Assembly: GCF_001039355.2 (NCBI RefSeq)
Contig: NW_019775613.1
Location: 62,001 to 126,000 of the forward strand
Source: Lingula anatina
Lineage: Eukaryota; Brachiopoda; Lingulata; Lingulida; Lingulidae
Direction of reading: 5' to 3'
DNA length: 64,000 bases
Part shown: piece after piece, positions 23,751 to 36,704 of the stretch
Position numbering within the stretch: position 1 is the stretch's first letter
How the letters are laid out: each line of letters starts with the position of its first letter
The notes under the pieces: generated by a model
What the model saw: only the letters and a program-made list of their open reading frames with translations
Database searches by the model: none
Told to the model about the DNA's origin: nothing
Made by a program: the position numbers and the translations under genes

Positions 23751-23832
23751 TAGCTACTGCCTCAGTTTTCGGCCTTACATGCTCACGGAGTGAATGGGTA
23801 TGTAGGGCTGAAAACTGAGGCAACACTAGCTA
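23751..23832. repeat. Imperfect hairpin with ~30-bp arms
   Basis: Left arm 23751-23780 contains TGCCTCAGTTTTCGGCC; right arm 23800-23832 contains GGGCTGAAAACTGAGGCA. The 19-bp loop carries no obvious motif. It resembles a foldback element; no target duplication was found. Confidence 0.8.
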
Positions 23833-23877
23833 CTGGTACATGTACTCGTACTACACATCGTGGTACATGTACCAGTA
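23831..23877. repeat. Perfect 15-bp inverted repeat around TACATGTA
   Basis: TACTGGTACATGTAC at 23831-23845 and its exact reverse complement at 23863-23877, with a 17-bp spacer. TACATGTA cores recur many times in the window. Confidence 0.9.
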
Positions 23878-25552
23878 AGTACACGCAAGCAACCAACATT
23901 TGATTTCACTATTACGTGCATTGGCGTTGATTAACTTTGTACTCCAGTGCAGCTTCACATATAATATGCCATTAACGTGTACATTCAACGTTAATAATTG
24001 TATTTCGAAGTATATGTGCAGTATAAATGTGCAGTCGTTTTGCCTTGCTTGGAATCGGCCAGATATGCAGAACAAAAGCACATGTACAGCACATGTACTG
24101 TTGCATCATAGTACATGTATGTATACTGTACTCATATGTACATTAATTTATACCATCTTCCCTTTAGTCAAGTTATCCTTTGAATATGAATATATCTATA
24201 AAATTACGCAGGGTGATGCAGTTGCAGCATGCAAGTAAAGTACATATATGATGATGTATTTGATTATGAATTTACTATACCCCATTGAGCCCAGCTCAAA
24301 TATGCATGCAATTTTTTGGGAGAAAAAAAACAATTTTACCTGCTTGAGAATCATTAGGAAATCAAGACCAGTATGTTAAGCTAGATTGCCATGTGCTCTT
24401 CCGTACATTTTAGTTATTTAGTTATTTTAACATGCAGTCACAGATGTCAAGCTCATTCATGCCCATGAATATATACTGTAGCAGATTCAATAAAACCTAA
24501 TGCACTTCAGAAGTAAAAAAAAATTGGACAAACATTCAGCTTGCACTTGCTAGGCTGCTACATGTACAACAGTCTGATATGACGTGTTCCATATTCTCTG
24601 TTCCTGCTTCTGAGGTTGTCTATGATTGTATTCAAAATTGGTGATGCTGCTGCATAAGACACGATATGACCTGTAAAGTACTTTGAATCTCAATTGTGTG
24701 ACTGACATTTAACCCTGAAATCCTTGAAAAACAGGGATTTTTATGCATAATTGGAATATTTTGATAAGGTTATTTGTGATCTGTATTATTGCAGTCTACA
24801 TTCTGGTATTTAGGCAGGCATTTATGTATATCTGAAAAAATAACATTGTATATTAGTTACTATTTTTAGATAAAAGTGTTCTGTGTGACCTGTATCAAGA
24901 AAATTCTTTTCAAATACTTGATTGTCTAGGTATCATAATCTTCCTGATCATACAAAAATTTTAACTGCAGACTTATCAGTTTTTGTGATGTTGCACCAAA
25001 CTTGCTAATGAAACATGCACTATCAATTTTTTTAAAATTTCCTTATTGTTTTGGTAAATATATTATTTTTAGTTAGTGGAAATGAAAGAGGAGTGCTTGT
25101 GTTTTAATTCAGACAGAGTGTTTGTAATTGATCTTGATATGGTGTGAAGGATGGAAACCACCACCCTCACAATATTTGGTGTGTCCAGTTTGACTAAGTA
25201 CATGCAACGCCAATACAATTTTCTGGAAGGTTAAATAACAACAGCAAAGGTCATAAATAAGAACAGGATATTGATCCATTTACCCAAACTTCCCTTTTAC
25301 TTGAACATTTATTCCCAAAATAACTGTTTCCTTGTGTGCTTTTAAGAAATATTGGATTTTTTTTTAATTAATGTTTTTTTTAAATTAATTTCTAATAAAA
25401 GTGTATGGTTGTTGCCAAATTTGTTTATATGTGTTAAACTGTTTTTAATTTGTTCCCCCTTGAGGGCCTCAGAAATGTTCACAAAAGACGTCAAAGTGTA
25501 TCTAATAGAATTTATAGGTTATCAAGGCTAAAAGGGATGGGCTTTCCCAATA

Positions 25553-25877
25553 GTATAAATGCTGGAACAATTTCCAGAGCACAGAAGAGCATACAATACA
25601 GACTTGCATCTAAGAGAAGTCTTACGTGAACATTATTGATTAATACCTGCTATTATTTTGCTTGCACACTGAACATTCTCTTCGTCATTTGAATTGCTCG
25701 CTGCTTACATGTAGGATTAGCTCCCATTGTAACAAAGGTTTATCAGCAGACTTCGATAACAGTTTTGCAGAGAAACAAGAGAACTTTTTTTAGACAACAA
25801 AGAAGGAATAAATTATTGGAATAATGTGTGCAACTGTTGCAAGAGCCAGAAGAAGAAAACTGGTGTTTATTGGCAAG
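25553..25877 (+). promoter_or_regulatory. Candidate upstream promoter and alternative first exon
   Basis: A good TATA box (TATAAATG at ~25553) precedes an ATG at 25824 opening an 18-codon basic peptide (MCATVARARRRKLVFIGK). This ends in phase 0 at AAG/GTTGTA, the same phase as the ankyrin gene's second exon at 35830. The donor is weak and there is no further support. Confidence 0.25.
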
Positions 25878-26070
25878 GTTGTATATTTTGTATCAGTGTT
25901 TTCTTATTAAAGTGGATGTAGGTACAATATTTGGGATTGAATGATTTGATTACACATAAAGTAAAATCTATTCTTGATTTTTCATAATTTTTGACTGCAT
26001 TAAAAGAATACGGAGGTAAATTTTTTAAGCGAATTAAAGTAAGTTCTGTTTATGATCAACATTAAGAGTG

Positions 26071-26279
26071 CATTCCCAGAGATTTAGATCAATCCATCCG
26101 GATCAACCTAACTCCCTGGGGTTTCACGCTAAATTGCTGTCAGCCTGTGCGCATGACAGTTAATTACCCCCCCCCCCCTACAGCTTTTAGTAGGCGGGAC
26201 AGATATTTAAGACGGCTAAGCTGACAGTAATCTAGTGAGACTCCCCACGGGGATAGATCGATCTAAAACTGTGGGAATG
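26071..26279. mobile_element. MITE-like foldback element, family 1, copy 1
   Basis: Long imperfect terminal inverted repeats: CATTCCCAGAGATTTAGATC at the left, and the reverse complement of GATCTAAAACTGTGGGAATG at the right. The arms continue inward to CTGTCAGC. The centre has GTTAATTACCCCCC and a poly-C run. GAGT flanks both sides, a possible short target duplication. It shares centre and size with 42565-42788. Confidence 0.75.
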
Positions 26280-27786
26280 GAGTCTAAGAAAACTGTTAAG
26301 TCTAAAACATAAACTGCAATTTCTGTTGATCTAAGACAGTATAATCATGAAATAATGTGACTAAAAACTTGATGCTGGTGCAGGGAAAAGAAACATTTTC
26401 AGATGTGTAATATTTCTATGAACCAAGAGTGAGGAAGGGCCTCCCAACATGTGGATGATTTTGATAGTCAAAATGATAATTGCAAGTTTTGTCATGCAAA
26501 GTATAGCTAGATAGGCTAACAATTAGTCTTGGTGTTGATCGATTGACAGATGCTCGTGTTTAGTAAACCCTTTACTGAAGGAGACTGTCTGGCTTTCTTT
26601 ATCATGTTATCTAGCTGTCATTCAAAATACATATACTTACTATTTGGACTATCTGAATGCTGCCCTGATTCTGAAAAGCCTTTTATTGTTTCCGTGACAT
26701 TGCCATGACATATTATAAATCATATGATTTCATGCTCATACTGTCACATCCTGAAAAGCCTGTCATCCATGAAGGCCAGGAAGTCATGCATGACAGCTTG
26801 CTCAATGGTAAAAAAAGACAATCAATTTTATTTGCGCTTGAAAAAAAAGAGGAAGTTGCCTTATGAATGAATGATTGATTATAAATGAATGAAAAGATAA
26901 AGTTGACATTGGGCACTGAAGAAAATGTGAAAAAAAAATGCCATAAAATGTGGTGAGGGGGCATTAATGCACTTATTTAACTTATGATAGTTTGCTTCTT
27001 TTTAATTTACATTTATAATTATTTTCATTATTAATCTTTATTATTGTTATATTTTTTCTCTTTGAGTTGACATAAAGTGCAATGTGATAAGTTGTGCCTT
27101 GACTGGAATATTTTGCCTTTGTTGCTAATTGTTACACTGTTGAAGATGCAATGTGAAGTGCTCCAAGGTGTACTTGCACTAGCTGTTCTTGATTATAATT
27201 TTGATGAACATACCTGTTGTCTTTAATTGTGTTAAATACACAGGTCATATTCCCGTGCTGCATTTTTAAGCCAAATGGAGTTTATAAAGAAAGATAGATT
27301 GAATAACAATGTGATGAAAGTGCCATCAGAAAGTTTTTGTTGATAAATGCAGCTTATTGCAGCTTTTATGTGGAGTACATTTCTATATTTTGTAGAGAAT
27401 GAATGTGATTAAATTACATTTTAGGACAATTACATTTTTGCACAATTTGTAGGGAAGTTGTAAAATACTCTAGAAAAACAGATGAAAAATCATAAGAAAA
27501 ATACTTAAAAAAATAAAAGGTTCTAATATTTTGTTAAAATAGCTTTAGATTTTCTATTGAATAAAAAGATCACTAGTCTGTACAATGACTTCTTTTGTCC
27601 ACATTGTTCTTCTGCATTCTACGTAATCTCCTTATGTCTTTATTTTCATACTGGTACATGTACATTCTGTCCTTTTATTTGTTTTCTCATAATATCCACT
27701 TTTAGGTGATAAAAAAGATTAAAATACATGTACAGTTGTATATATATCTTTCTTTGTGTACATTTTGTAGTTCATAACATGTATCA

Positions 27787-27960
27787 CTGGGGTAGCGCTA
27801 GCAATTTTTTTTAGCTTAGCCAAATCATCACTTTTTTGTCAATTTGTTATGAAAATGGTTTTAATTTGACTAAAATTCGTTAAATTAAGTCCTTTTTGTT
27901 TAGCCAATTTAAGCCAGTTTTAGCATTTGGCTAAATTGGCGAGTGCTAGCGCAATCCCAG
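27787..27960. mobile_element. MITE, 174 bp, TATCA target duplication
   Basis: Starts CTGGGGTAGCGCTAGCAATT and ends GCTAGCGCAATCCCAG, giving inverted termini that extend to AGCCAAAT/ATTTGGCT. TATCA lies on both sides (27782-27786 and 27961-27965). It sits ~120 bp before the 5'UTR region of the ankyrin gene. Non-coding. Confidence 0.88.
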
Positions 27961-28079
27961 TATCAGTTTTATTGATACTGCTCTCTTTTTTGAAAGTTTT
28001 CTATTCTGCTGATCTTTTTGTCCATCTCCCTACCTAGATTCTTTTATATATCGGACAATAACACTCTACTTGAAGCCCC

Positions 28080-28393
28080 ACTGTGCATATATATATATAT
28101 ATATATATATCAAAGGCTCCCTTTCTTTCACACCAGTAGACCTGGCTGTGGAGATTAGCATTGGTGGAACTCTATAACCTTAACACAGTTTTGGCAGTGA
28201 AAACACGGGCTGGGTGTGTGTTTATAGCGTGACAGCAGACTTGTGTTCATCAGTCAGTTGTGCAGAGCTGAGGGAGTTAGCAGTGCGAGAGGTGTGCTTT
28301 AGGGTCAGGAGGCAGGCATACGCGATCTACCAGGAGAGTATACTCAATGTGGATGTTTTTGTTTTTTGGGATTAAAAAAGCAATAGTTTTACA
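28080..28393 (+). promoter_or_regulatory. Promoter and 5'UTR region of the ankyrin gene
   Basis: An (AT)n tract at 28087-28110 is followed by ~280 bp without long low-complexity runs, leading to the ATG at 28394. Where transcription starts within this stretch is not determined. Confidence 0.45.
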
Positions 28394-31300
28394 ATGAGCA
28401 GGAGGGCACAGTCAACGGGGAGCATTGAGAGTAAACGTCGGCTTCACAGGCAGCATTCTGTGCTTGATCCAGTAAGTATGCAAGCGGGTCAGGCCTTTTC
28501 TCTGTGCTAAACTTGATACTCACAAACCTGACCTACTAAGGCACTCACAGCTGGGTTGTAAATACTAAATGTTGCTAGAGCTTGATCCAGGGATAGTATT
28601 GATTAGTGGGAACTAGCTGAAAGTTGTGCATGAAAGTGTGGTCTTAGTATCAAATCCCGTATGCTGTTCTGCCCAGCATTAAGGTCAAGGCATGTGTGTG
28701 TGTTTACTGTGTAGAACGCATAGGTGCAGCATCTGGGACTTGGGTCAAATCTGTTTACAGTCCTTTTTCTTTCTTTTTTTTTCTGAATCTCTTTGTGAAC
28801 TCTCTGCTGGATTGTGCTACTAAATAATTAACAAAGGATCCAGCAAAGTGGGTCACTACTGCCCAGTGCTTAGACTTGGACAGGTCAAAGATATGTGCAA
28901 TATGGGAAATAGTGGTCAAATGATGCCAAACTGTAACTCAGTATGATCTCTATTGCATAATAACTCCAGTTAATGGACATAAAGTGCCATACAAGAAAGC
29001 CCACAAAAAAGTTTTGCAGTGCAACTTCTGTGAGAGACAGAATAACCTAGTTTATTTCATGAAATATATACTAGTACCCTCTCTGTTAGATTTACAGGTA
29101 CTTGCAGTGACTGGAGCATAAAGTGGGTATATTATTTGTCCAGGCTATTTTTGGTCGAACAATGGTCAGAGTCATGCATAACGTGTTACATGGTTGAACA
29201 CACAGCCCAGATAGGTCATGGGTTGAACAGAAGTCACAATGAAAAATTATCCCCTTGTAAGAGCAACAGAAAAGTGGTTTCAAATTCAGGTATATAGGGA
29301 TTTGTAGTATAATGTCTGAAGCCCACTGTGAAATTTATAAATGTATTTGAGGAGAGTGGAGGTGATGTTCAACTCTTCTGCATTCTGTAGACTGACAGAC
29401 CTTTTTAACAGATTGAGATGCGCAGGATAAAAGACATTGAAAAAACATTGTATTTTATTGTACATACTCAGCAACGTACACTACTGAAAAAACATTGTAT
29501 TTTATTGTACTTACTCAGCAACACTACTCCTTTCATAGAATGTGATTGTTATATGTCTAAAAACTTGTAATTGTTTGAGGGAGAGAGAAAAAACTATGAA
29601 ACAATATCCATGTTTTTAAAATGTTTTGAAATACATTATAAAATGGTGATTTAAAAATTCTGGATTTCTTCATTTTAAACAAAATTAAACTCAAAGTTTG
29701 CCTTTTTTAAATTTGCTTGAAGATTGATTGTCAGATTGGAAAAGTTCTGTGGTAGTCTGCTCTCCAGTGAGAGTCAAATAATATTATCTGCAATATTTAC
29801 CTTACAGGTTAGGCTAGTTTTGATAAAAGAGGTTATGTACACAACTTGTTTATGAGCACTAAAATTTTTTTCAGAGTTGAACATGCAGGTGTGAAACAAT
29901 GTATTAGGGACATTGACACAATTTTTAATTTTTTTTTCTTTTTTTTTTTTTGCCTTTTAAGAAATTTCATGGAGAGAGATGGTACAATCTTTCCCCAACT
30001 TATTTAACTGCTTTGACAATTTTGACCAGACCTATAAATTGTTGCTAAATTAAAGCTCAGGTGTGATGTCTTCACTCTTCAGTTACTTCTGAATTATTGC
30101 GGAACAATTATCCCTAGTGTCCAGGTAAACATTTGATGCCCCTCTTAACGTATAGTAAATTACTTACAAAGTACCTGAAAAAGGAATATTTTTGATGCTC
30201 AGAAAGAGATAAAAAGTTACTTCATACTTTAAGGTAGCTAGTAGGCAACTTAAAGCATTTAATCAGTAGGTTTATTTCTAAGTTCCGAGTTAGGAAAGAT
30301 GAAAAAAAAATGATACTGTGTCATTGCAAATTTAGTGAAATGGTATGGTGGTTGAGGTTCTGCAGTTATAGTTTTTTTCCTTTAAAAATTGCTGTGACTG
30401 TCACTCCTAAGGTTTTTAATCTAGACCCTTGGTCAGTAAGCCATCATTTATAGGTCAAGTTTGTCACTTTGGTTTACTTCGCTTAATTTGCCATGCATGT
30501 TGAAGGTGAAATAGCAGTTTAATATACACGATGATGTCCATTAACCAAAGTGCAATAGCTGGCTAAGGCTTTGTCAAATGTGCATGTTTTAAATGTGCAT
30601 GTCAAAGTCTTGGAGTATGGTAGATGGCTCCAGTTCTTATAAAATTCCTATTAAAATTTCTTTTCAATCATTGTATAATTTGAATCTGAAAGTTTAGGAA
30701 AATTGATTATAATGTCCGTAATTATTTTGATCATGATTGTTTAAATGTTTACAAGCTCTATAAAAAGTCTACAGTTTGTCTGTCTTATTTTCTGATAATG
30801 TTTGATATTTGAAGTCTCATGAAACAAGTCTAGTAAAGACACTGAAAACTACAAAACAAAGCAATGATTCCCTAGCTTTCAAATTTTTTCTGTTATACAG
30901 AAACAAAATTTATTCTTCCAATGTATTATAGATAGCAGTGTCACATGTGAACTAAAACATGGTGGTCCACAAATCATTCCTGCTTAATTCCTGTTAATGA
31001 ACTCTCTCCTGCACTTTGTTTATTTGTACCAAAATACCAGTTTCACCCAACAATATCTTTTTTTGATCTTACGAGTGAACTGATTCATAGATGCAAATAT
31101 TGGTAATTTACATCTTGACAAATTGAGATATCCCATGCTAGTTGGTCATTTTCATCTTATTCTGTTAATACAAGAATTGCAGTAAATGTACCCTAAAGCT
31201 TGATGGGGTGTTTACAGGTTATTTTTTGAGCTGCAAGAGGGTGCCTTGATGGTAACCAAAGGAAATTTAATTCTTTGACCCACAGCTGGCACCAGTGAAA

Positions 31301-34300
31301 TATAAAATGTATTGATTAGGCCAGTTCTACAATAACTTTGTTGTATGCTTGTATTTAGAAAGGAAGGTCAGAAGGACGTGTCCTGCCATTATAATATGGG
31401 GTCAGCTGAGGTGAGATTTTGAGGCACTGAGTAGATAATAGTACAACCGAAAAATAAAGAAATGAAATTATGATAATTAATAGTATTTTAGTGTTAGATG
31501 GGAAGTTGAAGTTAGTAAATATGCACATGGGAGCAAATGATGACCAGGGTTTGAATATTTATTAATTTTTTAATCATTTATTTGAATTGGTCTTCTTATG
31601 ATGTTTCCTGATGTTTCCCAATAACAGGCAGAACTACCTAAATAAACCACCATGGAATAACACTCAACACTTTGTTGTTTTTTTAATAAGTTAGTATGAA
31701 TGAAAAGTTTTCAGACTTAGATAATTAGCAAAGTGGTATGGATGCAAAAAGTGTATTGTGTATTGCATTAAGTAGTGTTTTAAGGATCTCTTTACTTATA
31801 AAATGTTTATTAAAAATGTTATCTCAGAAGAAGCATTAGCTCTGAGTTACTAATGATGCTTGGTAAAATAACAGTCAATACTAAAAAGGGATGTATGAGT
31901 GATGTGCAAATGGATATCAAATTCATTGAGTCCTCTGTCAACAGGCTGGTTGATTGAATAAAAGTAGGTGAATGCTAGTACCTGTAAGTATTGTGGAAAA
32001 CATCTGGTGATTTATCCATCAAAATTCAGAATAAAATTCTGAGAAGAAATTAGAAAAGAAACAGCAGAGATAGTGTGGAAAACCGTAGACAACAATTTGG
32101 AGTTTAAAACTGGAAAAGTGCTGTATTTAATGAATGTGCTGCCTTTAAATGAAATTGGCTTCAGTTGTTTCTCCTTTGTTTCAAATACAATGTAAATTTG
32201 AAAAATAGCAGCTAGGTGTTTCTTTTGTATAGATGGTAAAAAAGTCAGTTGTTTCAAGAGATCGAAAGGTCCAAACATCTCACGCCATAAGTGAAAAAAT
32301 ACATTTAGTCTCTTTAGAAACCTTGACCATTTGTTCTTTTACCAACTTCAAGTAAACATAGACATCAGTGAAACTGGCACCACTCTTGCATTTTGAAATA
32401 TTTGCTCTTGGAATAAACATATATATAAACATTTCCTGTTATTTGGACAATGTAAAAAGCTGTGGATCTAGGCAATATATAAGAAGCTACATGGAACTGG
32501 ATAATAAATGAGATATGAGACCTCGCATGTATTCTTGGAATTGTGTTTTTGTTGTTTTTAGATTCTAGGAAAGAGTTAAATGGCATAGGGAACTGAAATA
32601 TATTAGGACAATTGGGCAGGTGTAAATACTCTAGATGTTGATCAAATGAAGTCATAGTTCAGATATATGTTCTTCAAAAACGTAAAGACGTAAAGTACCA
32701 GAAATCATATGATAGAGCTTGTAAACTGAGCAAACTTTTTATTTCTGTAATGATTTTCTTAGTAATTAGATAAAAAAAACAGTGAAATAATAAAACCTGC
32801 TCATGCAGATTTTATCCTCAGCTACTAATACTGAGTTCAGTTTTTGAAGGCGTTAAACCCAGTTTTTTGACTGGCATTCTAACGAGTGCAACATTAAGAG
32901 TCGTTATCTTTCAACTTAATGTGCCAGATGTTACGTAAATTCACATCATTTAGCATAACCTAGGACCCTCTCTGTGTGACGTGCCTGGTTCAGGTTGAAC
33001 ATTCAAAAGAAGAACAACATTCAGTGGAATACATTAACCTAGATACAAACCACAGTTTACCTCATTTTACCCTTGAAACATTTTATTATCCCTGGAAACA
33101 GATCTTGACTGGAAAAGATGAAGGTATGTTAAGTGAAGTGTAGCAATGTGATAAAGAATATCGAGAATCCTTTGCCAAGGTTATGGATTCTTGATGATGT
33201 TTATGTGGCAGGTTTACAAAGAGTCATCAAGGGCTATTATCATTTGGCACAAGTGTATGAAACTAAGAGGTGAAATGAACAGTTAGTCTCAAGTGGCTGA
33301 CGGGCATGAGGTAGACTTAGGCTATGTATTATTAAATGATAAAATGTGGAAGAGAGGTTGGGTCTTGCAGATGAACAGCCTTCATGTACATAGAGATTAT
33401 AGGTGAAGAAAAGCTGGTATTTTTATTTTGTTTTATTTTTTGTTGGCTTAAAAAGTCTCTGCTGACTTGACATATGTAAGCAGCAAAGATGGAAATATGA
33501 AAATTAAAAAAAAAAAAGCCTTTCAGTTATCATTTTGTATAGCTTACTGTTAAATATGTGTCACATTGGTTATGGTGACTCATATATAGGTGAATTGTAC
33601 AGTATAGTTTGCAATATGCCCCAGTTCATGTTTACTTGAAATGCTTGCCTGAATGAGTGTATAAATAATCTATAATATCAGTGGTTGATGATGGATATGT
33701 AATGGAATGATTTAATGTAGTTTACAGCATTATTTAGAATTTAAAATAACTTAGGTATTAAACTAGATGACTTGGAATGTATATTAGCCTGAATTCAATA
33801 CATTAGCAGACAAATGCAAATTTCTTTCTTCACAGAAATGTTTTCTTCATAGCTCTAATGCATTGCATTAAAATTTTTCTGCAATTTGTGAAAGATAATT
33901 ACATATAACTATAAGAAACATGATATTTTGCCTTTGGTTTGGTTATCATACATCACTTTGAAAATTTTAAGTGTTTATTAAAGAACATTTATTAATCAAT
34001 GCATGAGCAAAATGTCGTATTCACGGTGAGTGTTCTTTTTCTTCTGAGAAGCTTCATGGTCCCATTGGGGATTTTAAATCAATGTACTATTTAATTGAAT
34101 TTTTTGCTCTCAGTGAACAAAACATAATTGATAATTTTAAGTAGCTAATGCACTGCTGGGCATACATGGTTGACCCCTTGTGCTCCTCTAGGTAAAAGAG
34201 CTCCTTACTTCATCAACACATGAATCATGGTAGTAAACACATTAATCATAATGTTACACACATAAAATGAGTGGCACAGTGCCTGCACAATCTGACAAAA

Positions 34301-36661
34301 TAGAACATTGCCTGAGGATTAACATTAACGTTAGCACTGTGGTTGCCTCAGAAGATCCAACATAATTGAAGATAATTATTACCTTAAAGGTGTTGTTGTT
34401 GCGGTCGCGAATGAATATTTTTATCCACACAACCAACCGTATGGCAATTATAGTAAAAAGTGTTATCTCAATTGCACATCAAAGGAGGCAAAGCAGTTCA
34501 AAATTTTTTTTGCTTCAACACAAATAAATTTATAATTATGTTATGAACTGACTTTCCTCTCCTCTGTTGTTCTTCTCTATAACCTATTTTTCTTTGATTC
34601 TTCTTTCCAAGCTTGTGTTGCCCTCTGTTATAATCCCCCCCCCCTTCTTTTGTCTTGTTTTTTGGAAATTTAATGTGAATGTTTTTGTCATTATGAAAAT
34701 ATTATAAAGATTTTTAGATTAAAAAAACATTTCAGTTTATTCCACACACACATCATGTTGTTCTTAGCATATAAAATTAGAACATATGCTTGTCCTTGTG
34801 AAAGGCTGATAAGTTTTTTATACTGTAAAACAAATCAGATTATGTCACGCACGCTGTGGTGTCGTACACCTGCGCCAATTGACATTGACTCTTCTTTGTT
34901 TCGTGGGGTTAAGGTCAAGAATCTGTTTACGATAAAAATTTTAGTCTTGAAGGATAATAAATACAACAGGTGTTCATCTCATATTTTGAATGTTTTACTT
35001 TGCAGACAGTGATTACATTGTTGATTTTTTTCATATTTTTATTTAATAAACTATGAATACTCTAAGGCTAAAAAAAGTAAGATGACTACATCTGTTTTAA
35101 TACAGCAACCAGAAAATCACTTTGTGTTTTTTTAAAATTGCTATATGTTCCTTGCTTTATAGACAGAATGTGGCAACCTAATCTTTAAAAAAATGTGAGA
35201 TGACCACAAAAATGTCCACTTTGTAAACAAAGTGATTTGGTGTGTGCTCTTGAAAAAACATGAGTATCATTATTACAATGTTATGATAAAGCCGCACCTA
35301 CAAATATGGTTTAATGTTTAGAGACAGTTTAAAGACTTGTGCTCTCTTCACACTTTGCCAGGCACATAAACATGTCCATTTTCTTTCAAACTCGGTGAAC
35401 CATATATTTAATGAGGTTGGAATTTTTAAAACGTGATTGAAGGGTTTTAAATGATTTTGAAACTGAAAGGTATTTGCTAGATTAAAAGAAGGTGCCTTTT
35501 ATTTGGTGGAGGGGTGCAGTTTTGTGATTCCTGATACAAAAACATGAGGGATAGGTACTTGGTGTTTACTGCATGGTGTTTTCTAGGCTGTTGTATGGGA
35601 GTGACAGATTTTGCGTTAATATCAAGAGTGTGTACATGTGATTGAGAGCATGATTAAAGAAGGATAAAAACTTGACTCGTGGAATATTGCCTTCAGAATG
35701 TAAATTTCATTTACATAAGGTACAAATGTAACCCTGGTTTATAAATAAACCAGTTTCATGTTCAAATATGCTTTCAGAATAAACATATATTGCTGAAAAA
35801 ATCTTAAATATATTTCTTTCATTATTCAGGATGACATGATGGTGAATGTTAATGCAAACGTCGCCCGTTTTCGTCCCCGGAGAACGGTGTCACTGTGTGA
35901 GGCAGCAGATGCAGGTGACTGCGAACGAGTAATGCAGTTGCTGGAAGATGGCATGGCCAATGTCAATGAATGTTTGGAATGGAGCGAGGAAGTGTGGGTA
36001 AGTGTGCTTTTTCCTGTGAGGCCTAGATTGCTTTATGTGACTATTTATTCTTGTGTTATTCCTCCTCTCCCTTCCCAATCCATCAAAAGTTAACGTAGTT
36101 CTGATTCCCCTTCCAATTTACTCCCCCCCCCCCCCCTATCCCTATCCCTTGGGTAAGCCAAGTGAGTCTGAAATCACAGACTTATCAAATCTGGTTGAAG
36201 CCACATAAGATACTCCCTTTCCCTAGAAAAAGCAAAATCACATTTTAATCAACTGTTGAGGGCAACTTCTTTTCAGGTTACAAGCCAATAAAGCATTGCA
36301 GGTGTTAAAAATAGCTCAGGCAACAAGTAACCAGTTTTATGTGTATCTAAGATAATGCCAGGATAGATATAGAATGATTGAACCTGCACTTTTTTCATCG
36401 GAGAGTGCCAGCTGTGAAGGATATATATGTAAAGATTTGCTGATAAGATTAATTTAGAGAACTATATGTCCCCAGCTGATCTGTGAACTAGCAATCTGAA
36501 AAAAGAATAGAGAAAAAAAAACTTCAGGTCAACTTCAAGTTATTATATGTATTATATTAAATATAGCATTAACAGGAGTAAAGGGATCAATTTGCTGCCT
36601 GATGAGTAAATGTCCAAGTTTTTCTTTTAGAAAAAGGTTGTACTCTATATTTTATTTATAA

Positions 36662-36704
<43 letters not shown>

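Larger units (their letters stand above)
22690..28080. other. Gene-poor intergenic region
   Basis: Between the FOXRED1 start and the ankyrin gene I recognise no conserved protein. It holds a 23-bp A run (22838-22860), poly-G and poly-C runs (22756-22766, 26167-26178), a degenerate inverted repeat with nuclear-receptor-like half-sites (23479-23563), hairpins at 23.75-23.88 kb, MITEs at 26.07 and 27.79 kb, and a candidate promoter at 25.55 kb. Confidence 0.6.
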
